A stretch of 64,000 nucleotides of DNA from Spongilla lacustris (taxonomy: Eukaryota > Porifera > Demospongiae > Spongillida > Spongillidae). Below are positions 1 to 11,013 of this stretch, piece by piece (position 1 is the first letter of the stretch; each line of letters begins with the position of its first letter). A program made the position numbers and the translations under genes. The notes beneath the pieces are model-generated. The model was given only the letters and a program-made list of their open reading frames with translations. It had not been told where the DNA came from and did no database searches. The DNA lies in the NCBI GenBank assembly GCA_949361645.1, contig OX442421.1, positions 62,001 through 126,000 on the forward strand, read 5' to 3'.

Positions 1-343
1 GTTCATTACGTAAGAAACTATGATCTACATGCCAGATACTTGTGGAACGGAGAAAGAAATTATTACGTTTTCAACAATGGTTCAAACTAATGTAATTATT
101 ATCTATTTTCTCTGCACCTTCCAAAATGTGTGATCATGCGTTATCCAATAGGTCCAAGACAATATAAAAATGTTGTAATTTTAAATTTTTTGCATCAGTC
201 AGTTTGTACATAATACTTGTCGATGTTTTGCTCTGAAATAACTATTCAGGTGTGTCATGAAGGAACTGAAGACAGTAGCATTCTTCCATGCTTTCTTATT
301 CCAATCCCAGTACCCATCTGACGTTGTGCTCTGAAGTGGTTGT

Positions 344-1268
344 TTAGTCTTGTGACATATTTCTCAAATACTGCACCATTCTGTTCCATTCCCAATGGAC
401 ATGGCTGTTAACATCCCAACTTCTCCCATGTGTAGTGAATGCACGAGGACTCTTAGATTTGTTTATAACCAAAAGTTTTAGTTTGCCTGACCCATCAGCA
501 TTTGCACAAAGAGCCAGGGTAATGCGGTCCTTAAACAATTTCTGTCCACTAACACGTTCAGTATTCAGGGTCTTGTTTGGACCTCGTGCCCAATACAGTG
601 CTGTTTCATCCATGTTTTCAGCAGTTCTAAATTAATGAACAAGAGGAGTAAACCTTCCATTCCATGACGCATCTGCATCAATTTGACAGCTCACCTTAGC
701 ATCATACTCTTTCAAAATGCATGGAAGTATTTGTAGAGCAAAGCCAACACCATGCATATCAGCATAAGCTGCCTCACCATGGAGCTCAAAGCATCGTAGA
801 TGAAAGCATATTTTAAATTTCTCAAGCCAACGTTTGGACATTTTGAAATCTGATTCAGAGATTCCAGCTGCAGTGCGGAATATAGCAGCTTTGTTTAATA
901 CTATTTCATCGGTTAAACGTCCATTGTTTGCTAGGATCTGTGAAAGAAGGTTGGTTTAATGGCTATAAGTTTACAAAGTTTTCAAAATTGAGCCACAGAC
1001 CTGCTTCATCCAGACAAACAGTGTGGCTTCAAGCGCTGGGTACTTGCCATGGCGGTTTCGCTTTGAACTTTCATGACAAATACCTTGTTGCTCCCAATAC
1101 TCCAAACCCTTGTGTCTCCACTTGCGGACTGCAAATAGTTCTAGGATGCGCTGAGTTGTACTAATAAGCAGCATCCACATGGCTGAGCTGATTCTCGTGA
1201 GCATGCCTATCTATTTCAAGCTTTTCAGCATTACTGAGCTGTGTTCTACGCTTCTTGCTGGATGCCAT
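344..1268 (-). pseudogene. Decayed pogo/Tigger-type transposase
   Basis: Four consecutive minus-strand pieces in different frames read, in order, like a Tigger/pogo transposase. A start Met at 1268 opens a lysine-rich segment (MASSKKRRTQLSNAEKLEI) typical of the N-terminal psq/CENP-B helix-turn-helix. Next, 971-1160 contains a GKYPALEATLFVW-type CENP-B/Tc5 DNA-binding segment. Then 632-841 has WLEKFK...ELHGEAAYAD. Finally 344-613 begins MDETALYW and includes TLALCANADGSGKLKLLVI, the region around the first catalytic Asp of the DDE domain. Family proteins are about 450-550 residues in one frame. Here the frame shifts at least three times and the later catalytic acidic residues are not found, so it is a dead copy. 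Terminal inverted repeats were not located. Confidence 0.75.
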
Positions 1269-1806
1269 TTTGTTATGGTTGGCTTTGCCTTTACAACTAG
1301 CCATTAGTGAAGTAAAGTTAAGAAGTACATGTAATTGAGGCGTTTGCAATTCACATTCGCACCTCATATTCGTACTAATAGCCCACAACTGAAGGACCTA
1401 CTGAATTGGTGACGAGCAAAGCATATGACCACAAAAGCATTTGGTACTGTATAAAGACTCTTACATTCCTCTACCCTTCCTCCGGCGACAAGCTGGCTTG
1501 TTGCGATAAGGCACCTGCATTGCCGTTGAGCTTTCCAGGGCAGTACTTCACTTTGGGGAGCCAACGTGGATGAAGAGTTTCACCAGTTCTGCCACCGCTT
1601 TAGCCTCACAGGTCCGTAGTGGTACTGCCTCTGGTCTCCTGGGGTTTTTAGAGTCTCTTCTGCCTCTTCCCCTTCTCCGACCCTAGGATAGAACTGTTCT
1701 TTGTCCGTCTGTGGTCTTTCTCCACGTTCTCGTGGCATCCCAGAAATCTTTGCCCATCAGGTGGAGGATGTTGCCTGGCAGTGTTTGTAGTGGTATATTG
1801 ACTGGA

Positions 1807-1931
1807 CCTTATGTATTGCAGTACCCTTGGCCTGCCCCCATGACGTTGGAGGCCTCAAGGGGCCCACATGTCCTGCTGGATGAGAGAACACCCCTCCCCT
1901 CGCATGGAGGTGTCCACCCTAGTACAATGAG
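1807..1931 (+). repeat. Inverted repeat arm A (partner 6061-6185)
   Basis: About 125 bp, starting ccttatgtattgcagtaccc, recurs in reverse complement at 6061-6185 with only scattered mismatches and small indels. The arm lies inside an open frame (1711-2250) that I do not regard as a gene, because the same DNA is reused in inverted form next to a satellite array. The two arms bracket about 4.1 kb and may be parts of one mobile or segmentally duplicated unit. Confidence 0.85.
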
Positions 1932-1943
1932 GCCCCCGGGCAC

Positions 1944-2144
1944 AGAGGGGCAGAGAAGGACCACCTGGTCTGGGATGTGGTACCTGTTACCAAGCAGATA
2001 CACCTATGGGCTGGGTGCGAAGTATAGCACCACGGCCACCATCAGTATACTACTCATATTGGTTGTATACTATAATGGTGCTGATGCAGTGATGGTTAGT
2101 AGTAGGCATAAGTCATTACATTACTCAGTTTTGTATAAGGTACA
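1944..2144. repeat. Segments reused at 4540-4866
   Basis: Two shorter matches link this stretch with 4.5-4.9 kb. About 40 bp at 1944-1986, containing ggtctgggatgtggtacctg, recurs in reverse complement at about 4826-4866. About 60 bp at 2079-2144, with gctgatgcagtgatg and ttacattactcagtt, recurs in direct orientation at about 4540-4657. This mosaic suggests a rearranged repeat family rather than unique sequence. Confidence 0.7.
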
Positions 2145-2780
2145 GGGCATCAGTAGTCTGCCTGGGTCCCACGGCTGTTTCAAGCTGGACATTAGGTTGT
2201 TAATTAGAACACATTCGAACATTACGGTATTTTGGTGTTTGGGATCCTGAAGGAGCTAATTATTTTGTGGTTTACGTTACAAGGCTCTTTTTGCCACTAC
2301 AAATTCAATACACACAACCATTATAATTTTCAGCTGTTCCACAACCAATTTCGTACTTAAAAAGAATAGTATGCACAGTCAAAGTAAGTTCTCTTTTGCC
2401 CTATAATTGCCGCGCATGTGACTACTGAAGGCACACCTCTTATTGTTTTTATTAAGTGCTCAAGCGGCAACCGATTTTTCTCGAAACGCCCCAAGCAGAT
2501 GGTTTTAAAACCTACTCCTACTCAAAGAGCAATCATTGTACATCACCTTTGCGTTTAGTGCATGCTGGGGCTTATTTTCTGGTGAAAGAACAACACGGCT
2601 AGACGGGACCATGTAACTAATGAAAATGCACGTCACCACACCCATGTGTCATACACGACGACAATGGGAAACGCGTAATTTCATGTCTAGAAGTTCTGTC
2701 AGCAGGGCCGGTGAGAGTTGTAGTGAGGCCCGGGGTAACATATCGTTTGGGGGCCCCGTAGGCCCTGAAAATACGAGCGA

Positions 2781-2800
2781 GGGGGGGGGGGGGGGGGGGG
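2781..2800 (+). repeat. Poly-G run (20 G)
   Basis: Uninterrupted run of 20 guanines. Similar runs occur at 20205-20227, 31999-32016 (18 G) and 34599-34609. The exact length is prone to assembly error. Confidence 0.9.
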
Positions 2801-3108
2801 TGTTTACCCCTTGAGATTGGCCAAATACGATCCAGTTTTTATACATCCGTACATAGTACATGTACGTTTAAACTGCATACCACTGTTTAGCCATACAACA
2901 ATACAATTTTGGACCCTATTATACCTTGGGGCCCGGGGTAGGTAACCACGCTTACCCATATACAATCATGAATGCAGGCTTTGGGCTGATGTGGGAACAG
3001 CTACAGAGCACACAACCATTTCAATCAGTTGTTATGAGTTGTACAGGACATATGGCAGTAGTATGGCTAACAAAGTACAGAGTCATTGTGCAAGAGCACT
3101 ACAGTTGG

Positions 3109-3138
3109 GCGTAGCCCGATTCGACGGTCGGGCTACGC
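3109..3138. repeat. Perfect 11-bp stem-loop
   Basis: GCGTAGCCCGA at 3109-3119 pairs perfectly with TCGGGCTACGC at 3128-3138 around an 8-nt loop. Nothing nearby suggests a coding or RNA gene, so it may be the remains of a small foldback element. Confidence 0.8.
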
Positions 3139-3819
3139 ACGACTAATAGAACGCTACTTGAGTGTGTTTTGTACCAGAGTCGGAGACTGAAGTCTAAGGG
3201 GCCAGAAAAGCTAAGCCGAAAACAAAAAGGCAAATAATAGTGTGTGATTTTTGTTTTCCACGTATACTAGTATGTGTGTTTCGCACATGTGCATTATGAG
3301 AGGACCACTCGCTACGTAAAAAATCTGCCATATTCAAAGCGTTGGCACGACGCGCAGAAAATAAGCCCCGTTACACCCTAAACAGAACCAAATACAGTCG
3401 TCTATTGAGTACACGTTTCTAAAAGAGTTTTTCCAGTTGGCTTGGCGGGCTTCTCAAAAAAGCCTATTGACACGAACAACTCAAAATAAAGCGCATGTAG
3501 TCTCGGCCCTCTCTTCTCGCGTATGTAACTACAACAAAGGCAAAACATATACTGTTTTAGTCCTCGAAGGACGCCTGACTGAAATATCAACTCACAGCGA
3601 GCGTACGTTGTACGGATAAAGAAGGATAAGCCACTGTCCTGTGCCATGCGGTAATGAGGGTTTGGTTGCCTGTCTCCATGTCGGGAATGGGGACGAGACC
3701 TATTGTCCAACTTTTCAATGGAATGAAACAGCCGTGGTCCATATTGGTGGCTGTACGGACACTAACTATTATGCGCATATTCAATGGTCATATTCAAAGG
3801 GGAGGAGAGGATTTTTTTT

Positions 3820-3955
3820 GTGGTGTTCCTGTTTGGTGACTACTGGTTCCTCTGTTCAGTCTGGAGGTTGCTGTTCCTGTTTGGTGACTACTGGTTACTC
3901 TGGTCACCGTCAGTCTGGAGGTTGCTAGATATGTGGTGTTCCTGTTTGGTGAATC
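3820..3955 (+). repeat. Short tandem repeat, about 60-bp unit, 2-3 copies
   Basis: The phrase gttcctgtttggtga recurs three times together with actggttcctctg- and cagtctggaggttgct-like pieces. This explains the two small overlapping open frames in the region. Confidence 0.75.
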
Positions 3956-5069
3956 AGTTGCATCATCGGGCAGGTGAGGTGACGCAGACAGAGAAACTGG
4001 GAGGGTGAAGAGGAAGGAATGAAGGGTTAGGGAAGGTCACATCTCTTATAGCAGTAGTGGTTCTAGGGATATGACAGGATCAATGCCCTTGTAAGGGTCT
4101 GTGTTGTGCCTGTTTGTTGAATTTGCTCAGATGATGCATCACACGTTAAGGTCTGGGCACTGGGAGGTGATCCAGTATACTGACGTGAGTCTTAGTATAC
4201 CCAATACCACAGCTCGGTAATGGATCGTGATCTCTACACAGCTTAAACCAGCATCGGAGATACTCTATCAAAAGGGTATACCTCTGTAGTTCAGAGTTGT
4301 ACTAATTGCTATTGACAGACAGTTATTATATGTCACTATCTTTGTAATTGCACTGGGTATGTTCCACTGTCATCTCTGGTCGCATTCTGGAGTACAAACG
4401 TTGTGATACAGTTACATGGTGGTGGTCCAGTTGGTGTTTATGCTGACATCACATTCTTAATGAAGTATATACAGTTATGCAGAACTATTAGAGAGCATTT
4501 TTCATAAGATGTTCAAGAGTTGAACCACTCATATTGTATGCTGCTGATACAGTGATGTGTTGTAGTACATTGTGTAGTATCATTATAGTTGGCGATTATA
4601 ATCAAATGAATGTTTGACTGTCTGCCATAAGTCGTTACATTACTCAGTTTCTTATAAGCTATACTATAAGCTTTGGGTGTAATTCTGTGGGTATCAACAG
4701 CAATTGTGAGTATGACTTTGTTTGGAAGTGTAGAGGGAACATTGATAATTAGGGAAGTCAGAATGAGGTGTTCCTCTCCATTCACCCACCCTCCAGGCAT
4801 CCTCCTAACACTGGCTCCTCCTGGTCACAGGTACCACATCCCAGACCAGGTGGTCCTTCTCTGCATTATCTCCTTTTATGGTGGAAAAGCCATTAGGAAT
4901 TTTCTGCCAGCAGTGGTGTGCATCCCTCTCCATTCCCTCCTTCAATGTAGAACCAGGCAGTCTACTGATGTCCCCCTCCCTCTTCTCTCCCCTCCTTCCC
5001 TCTTCACATCCTCCCCTTCCTCCAGTGCCCAGACCTTCTGTGATGCATCACCTACTACATGTCTCTCTT

Positions 5070-5155
5070 CACCTCGCTCTTTTCCCCTCAATCCCTCCCT
5101 CTTTTCTCCTCAATCCCTCCCTCTTTTCCCCTCAATCCCTCCTTCCTACCCCTCC
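5070..5155 (+). repeat. Pyrimidine tandem repeat
   Basis: Tandem copies of a CT-only unit of about 23 bp (ctcaatccctccctcttttc) lie within a wider pyrimidine-rich stretch at about 4970-5160. They create the low-complexity Ser/Pro/Leu/Phe open frame at 4673-5419, which I do not call as a gene. Confidence 0.85.
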
Positions 5156-6060
5156 CGCATACTGGTGTCACCACCTTGGCGTGTGGTCCTGATTCCATAC
5201 CATGTGGACCCAAGTCTGTACCTCCCTTACCTGATGGTATTGATTCCATACCTCACAGCGGGTTATGAGGTCATGGATGTTGGTGTGGCTTCATGCCCCA
5301 CCTCAACACTGCACATTGTGGCACAATTTAATGAACTTCTGGGACTAACAGGGACTACATCATCCACCAGATGGGCAAAGATTTCTTTCTTTATGTGTTC
5401 CAGTACAGAAATGTCCTGAAGGCAGTGTTCAGGCAGATACACTTGTCATTGGGTATGTTTTATTTTAATATTTTAGAACTACACAATGTACATGTAGTTG
5501 TAATGGCACTGTGGTAAACTTGCATGAATCAGCTGTGTATGGCATGCTATCCTGCAATTTGAAATGTTAATGTTTTTGTCCTGAAACAGTAAATTTCACC
5601 ACAACTGTTTGTTCAGTTCCCTTACCATTGTCTTTTGTGCCGTTGCTGTGGTATTGACAATCACTATAGCCATTGCAATATCTGGACAGTTGCATGTTGT
5701 GTGATGGGTAGAGTGTACGTTTTTGTGTGTATTTGTGTAAGTGTGTATATCAGTAAACATAGAAAAACTGCCTTTGGTTGTAGATTTCGGTATCATGTTT
5801 ATCAGTTGTGATTTATACAATCTATCCTCTTACATGTACGAGAAGTGATTGAGTTTCGAGGTAATACCCGGTAATTCACAACCACAGGAGTACGTGTGAG
5901 GTGTATGCTTGTGGGGTGCACGTGTCTCTCTCTTGTACACCTGTGGGGTGCTTCTCTTACGTACACCTGTGGGGATGCATGCACAATGAACGTGTGCATA
6001 TAACTTTGCGATGTGCAGGAGGACTGTGACTCCCTCTTTTCTCCCCTCATTCCTCCCTTT

Positions 6061-6185
6061 CCCTCATTACTAGGGCAGACCCCTCCATGCGAGGGGAGGG
6101 GTACTCCCTCATCCAGCGGGACATGTGGGCCCCTTGAGGCCTCCAACGTCATGGGGGCAGGCCAAGGGTACTGCAATACGTAAGG
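6061..6185 (-). repeat. Inverted repeat arm B (partner 1807-1931)
   Basis: Reverse-complement partner of 1807-1931. The arm ends exactly where the 145-bp satellite begins (gtccccactttaggaccgtc), so arm and array are joined without a spacer. Confidence 0.85.
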
Positions 6186-9100
6186 TCCCCACTTTAGGAC
6201 CGTCCCTTGATAGCCTACCAGGGTGACAGCACAAAAACACCAAGGTACCAGTACACCTGCATGACAGAAACATCACCCATGACCCACTTGACATATGTGA
6301 GCACAAGGTATGGGTTTGGCCCCTCCCACTTTAGGACCGTGGCTACGTCCCTTGCTAGCCTACCAGGGTGACAGCACAAAAACACCAAGGTACCAGTATA
6401 CCTGCATGACAGAAACATCACCCATGACCCACTTGACAAATGTGAGCACAAGGTATGGGTTTGGCCCCTCCCACTTTAGGACCGTGGCTACGTCCCTTGC
6501 TAGCCTACCAGGGTGACAGCACAAAAACACCAAGGTACCAGTATACCTGCATGACAGAAACATCACCCATGACCCACTTGACATATGTGAGCACAAGGTA
6601 TGGGTTTGGCCCCTCCCACTTTAGGACCGTGGCTACGTCCCTTGCTAGCCTACCAGGGTGACAGCACAAAAACACCAAGGTACCAGTATACCTGCATGAC
6701 AGAAACATCACCCATGACCCACTTGACAAATGTGAGCACAAGGTATGGGTTTGGCCCCTCCCACTTTAGGACCGTGGCTACGTCCCTTGCTAGCCTACCA
6801 GGGTGACAGCACAAAAACACCAAGGTACCAGTATACCTGCATGACAGAAACATCATCCATGACCCACTTGACATATGTGAGCACAAGGTATGGGTTTGGC
6901 CCCTCCCACTTTAGGACCGTGGCTACGTCCCTTGCTAGCCTACCAGGGTGACAGCACAAAACCACCAAGGTACCAGTACACCTGCATGACAGAAACATCA
7001 CCCATGACCCACTTGACATATGTGAGCACAAGGTATGGGCTTTGCCCCTCCCACTTTAGGACCGTGGCTACGTCCCTCGATAGCCTATCAGGGTGACAGC
7101 ACAAAAACACCAAGGTACCAGTATACCTGCATGACAGAAACATCACCCATGACCCACTTGACATATGTGAGCACAAGGTATGGGCTTGGCCCCTCCCACT
7201 TTAGGACCGTCGCTTGATAGCCTACCAGGGTGACAGCACAAAAACACCAAGGTACCAGTACACCTGCATGACAGAAACATCACACATGACCCACTTGACA
7301 TATGTGAGCACAAGGTATGGGTTTGGCCCCTCCCACTTTAGGACCGTGGCTACGTCCCTTGCTAGCCTACCAGGGTGACAGCACAAAAACACCAAGGTAC
7401 CAGTACACCTGCATGACAGAAACATCACCCATGACCCACTTGACATATGTAAGCACAAGGTATGGGTTTGGCCCCTCCCACTTTAGGACCGTGGCTACGT
7501 CCCTCGATAGCCTATCAGAGTGACAGCACAAAAACACCAAGGTACCAGTATACCTGCATGACAGAAACATCACCCATGACCCACTTGACATATGTGAGCA
7601 CAAGGTATGGGCTTGGCCCCTCCCACTTTAGGACCGTCCCTTGATAGCCTACCAGGGTGACAGCACAAATACACCAAGGTACCAGTACACCTGCATGACA
7701 GAAACATCACCCATGACCCACTTGACATATGTGAGCACAAGGTATGGGCTTGGCCCCTCCCACTTTAGGACCGTGGCTACGTCCCTTGCTAGCCTACCAG
7801 GGTGACAGCACAAAAACACCAAGGTACCAGTATACCTGCATGACAGAAACATCACCCATGACCCACTTGACATATGTGAGCACAAGGTATGGGTTTGGCC
7901 CCTCCTACTTTAGGACCGTCCCTTGATAGCCTACCAGGGTGACAGCACAAAAACACCAAGGTACCAGTATACCTGCATGACAGAAACATCACCCTTGACC
8001 CACTTGACATATGTGAGCACAAGGTATGGGCTTGGCCCCTCCCACTTTAGGACCGCCGCTTGATAGCCTACCAGGGTGACAGCACAAAAACACCAAGGTA
8101 CCAGTACACCTGCATGACAGAAACATCACACATGACCCACTTGACATATGTGAGCACAAGGTATGGGTTTGGCCCCTCCCACTTTAGGACCGTGGCTACG
8201 TCCGTTGCTAGCCTACCAGGGTGACATCACAAAAATACCAAGGTACCAGTATACCTGCATGACAGAAACATCACACATGACCCACTTGACATATGTGAGC
8301 ACAAGATATGGGTTTGGCCCCTCCCACTTTAGGACTGTGGCTACGTCCCTTGCTAGCCTACCAGGGTGACAGCACAAAAACACCAAGGTACCAGTACACC
8401 TGCATGACAGAAACATCACCCATGACCCACTTGACATATGTGAGCACAAGGTATGGGTTTGGCCCCTCCCACTTTAGGACCGTGGCTACGTCCCTTGCTA
8501 GCCTACCAGGGTGACAGCACAAAAACACCAAGGTACCAGTACACCTGCATGACAGAAACATCACCCATGACCCACTTGACATATGTGAGCACAAGGTATG
8601 GGCTTGGCCCCTCCCACTTTAGGACCGTGGCTACGTCCCTCGATAGCCTATCAGGGTGACAGCACAAAAACACCAAGGTACCAGTATACCTGCATGACAG
8701 AAACATCACCCATGACCCACTTGACATATGTGAGCACAAGGTATGGGCTTGGCCCCTCCCACTTTAGGACCGTCCCTTGCTAGCCTACCAGGGTGACAGC
8801 ACAAAAACACCAAGGTACCAGTACACCTGCATGACAGAAACATCACACATGGCCCACTTGACATATGTGAGCACAAGGTATGGGTTTGGCCCCTCCCACT
8901 TTAGGACCGCGGCTACGTCCTTTGCTAGCCTACCAGGGTGACAGCACAAAAACACCAAGGTACCAGTACACCTGAATGACAGAAACATCACCCATGACCC
9001 ACTTGACAAATGTGAGCACAAGGTATGGGTTTGGCCCCTCCCACTTTAGGACCGTCGCTTGATAGCCTACCAGGGTGACAGCACAAAAACACCAAGGTAC

Positions 9101-9570
9101 CAGTACACCTGCATGACAGAAACATCACACATGGCCCACTTGACATATGTGAGCACAAGGTATGGGCTTGGCCCCTCCCACCTTAGGACCGTGGCTACGT
9201 CCTTTGCTAGCCTACCAGGGTGACAGCACAAAAACACCAAGGTACCAGTACACCTGCATGACAGAAACATCACACATGGCCCACTTGACATATGTGAGCA
9301 CAAGGTATGGGCTTGGCCCCTCCCACCTTAGGACCGTGGCTACGTCCTTTGCTAGCCTACCAGGGTGACAGCACAAAAACACCAAGGTACCAGTGCACCT
9401 GCATGACAGAAACATCACACATGGCCCACTTGACATATGTGAGCACAAGGTATGGGCTTGGCCCCTCCCACTTTAGGACCGTGGCTACGTCCCTTGCTAG
9501 CTTACCAGGGTGGCAGCACAAAAACACCAAGGTACATGTACACCTGCCTGACAGAAGCATCACACATGAC
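6186..9570. repeat. 145/137-bp satellite array, about 23 units
   Basis: Landmark atgggYttggcccctcccac occurs 23 times (6310, 6455, 6600, 6745, 6890, 7035, 7180, 7317, 7462, 7607, 7744, 7889, 8026, 8163, 8308, 8453, 8598, 8743, 8880, 9025, 9162, 9307, 9452). Spacing is 145 bp, or 137 bp where the unit lacks an 8-bp piece of accgtggctacgtccc. Short units follow landmarks 7180, 7607, 7889, 8026, 8743 and 9025. Unit 145 is not a multiple of three, so the identical 60-88 residue open frames on both strands shift frame each copy and are artefacts. The array decays at 9540-9570. Units differ by only a few bases. Confidence 0.97.
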
Positions 9571-10058
9571 TAACTACGTATGGAAGAGCTGTGTCTGTAT
9601 ATGTAATTCTATTTGTCTGTACTTGGTGAAGAGGAGCTAGTGTCATACGTGTACTTGTACTTATTTTTTAAAAGTCTTGTCTGTATGTATGTGTGTATGT
9701 GTACTTATTGAAGATATGTGTGTATTCATGTATGCATTCACCCATGTGTTCTGTCTCACACGCATGCAGTTCGGCTCCTGGATGGTTCGTCAGGGAGCCT
9801 TTCTCTGTTGTCCTCAGCAGCAAGCTCTACTTGTGAACAAGAAGCATTAACCAACAGTTGCTAATGTTTTATTTTGTGTTTGTAACATGTTGCTTTGTAA
9901 TGATGATGATCATGGCTGTCATATGCACAACACGAGTACAGATGGTCAATGTAGTTTAGTCCTATTTGATTGGTCAATAATCCCTAAAAACAGATTGGTT
10001 AGGATCATTCTGTCAGCGCAGCTGTAGTAATTGATGTTGTAAATTTACATATATATAT
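9571..10058. other. No recognised feature
   Basis: Stretch after the satellite with tg/gt-rich simple sequence at 9680-9730. No coding or RNA signal seen. Confidence 0.5.
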
Positions 10059-10480
10059 GTGTACACACATACATATCAGTGTAATCAATTTTCTGAACAT
10101 ACTACTGCTGGAACTATTGAGGCCTGGAACTACATCCTAAAACGAATAGACCACAAAGAAAAGCTGATGAGACCAGATGTGTGCATTCAGAAGCACTACC
10201 CTGTAATAGTAGGAAGGCGGCGTCAGTACTGTGATGACTTAAAATCAAAAAACAGGAAACGCGTTAAGGTTGGCAAAACCTTTTCCAGTATTGCAGCTAG
10301 TTTGTTAATATTACTATATGCAGCAATCTATAAAGGTTAAGCCATCTCGTCCTTTGCTTGAGAAGTGGTCTAAAAGGAAGAAAGAAAATGCAGCTCCAAA
10401 TCCATCACTTGGTTACTTTCAACAGAAACCATCTACGCTATGGAGCCACCTATTTTCTGTCTCAAGGTAGAAAATAGAGT
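10059..10480 (+). pseudogene. Unrecognised coding-like fragment
   Basis: A frame open from 10059 to 10340 encodes a basic, plausible protein segment (EAWNYILKRIDHKEKLMRP, then GRRRQYCDDLKSKNRKR). Coding-like reading resumes in another frame at 10335-10470 (PSRPLLEKWSKRKKENAAPN). The composition and the Trp-plus-Lys/Arg blocks look like the C-terminus of a transposon-encoded protein, but I cannot name a family. The frame break after 10340 suggests decay or an intron that I cannot place. Confidence 0.35.
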
Positions 10481-11013
10481 AATTTAAACCTATTTATGTA
10501 ACTTGTATATCCAGCCAGGATACAGCAGACATAACAGACATACCTGAAATAAGCACAGACTGAAGAGAGCTATAAGAATTTTAATTTCATATATGCTGTG
10601 CCTATAAAATATAGCGGTCTTTAGTACTTTATAATTCTTTGTATAGATCGTAATGTACTAGTATATAAACGATTAAAATTAATTGAGAATGGTTTACATT
10701 TTTATACTATTATACAATAAATAGATGCTACATGTCTTGATGGGTCTTACTATTGTCAGGAAACCTGAAGCATTGATTATTCCTGAGGGTACAGCCCCAG
10801 GGTGTCTGATTTGCAGAAGCACAGAGTAGTGTTATATTACCAAGGTAGACAGAAAATGCAGTACGCATTTTAAAAATACTATATAATTGCAGGCAATGTG
10901 AAATGTATCATGCAAAAGCCACAGGATGTTCTACTTATGAACTGTGTGCTATAGTGGTACTGATGAGGATACATAATGATTGTATTCTTGTAAGTCATAA
11001 CAATTTTACTTTC

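Larger units (their letters stand above)
2250..3780. other. Intergenic stretch without recognised gene
   Basis: I see no coding similarity here. It holds a 20-G homopolymer (2781-2800), a perfect 11-bp stem hairpin (3109-3138) and short opposing open frames at 3402-3710 and 3437-3619 that look like chance. Confidence 0.6.

Noticed and set aside
1711..2250. 179-codon plus-strand open frame
   Set aside because: Overlaps the inverted repeat arm also present at 6061-6185; no recognisable protein.
4673..5419. 248-codon plus-strand open frame
   Set aside because: Mostly pyrimidine tandem repeat, and part of it recurs inverted near 1.9 kb; no domain.
6186..9570. CRISPR-like regular repeats
   Set aside because: Units are contiguous and nearly identical throughout with no variable spacers; eukaryotic context.
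6109..9640. Dozens of 60-88 codon open frames on both strands
   Set aside because: Identical products of the 145-bp satellite; the frame shifts by one each unit.
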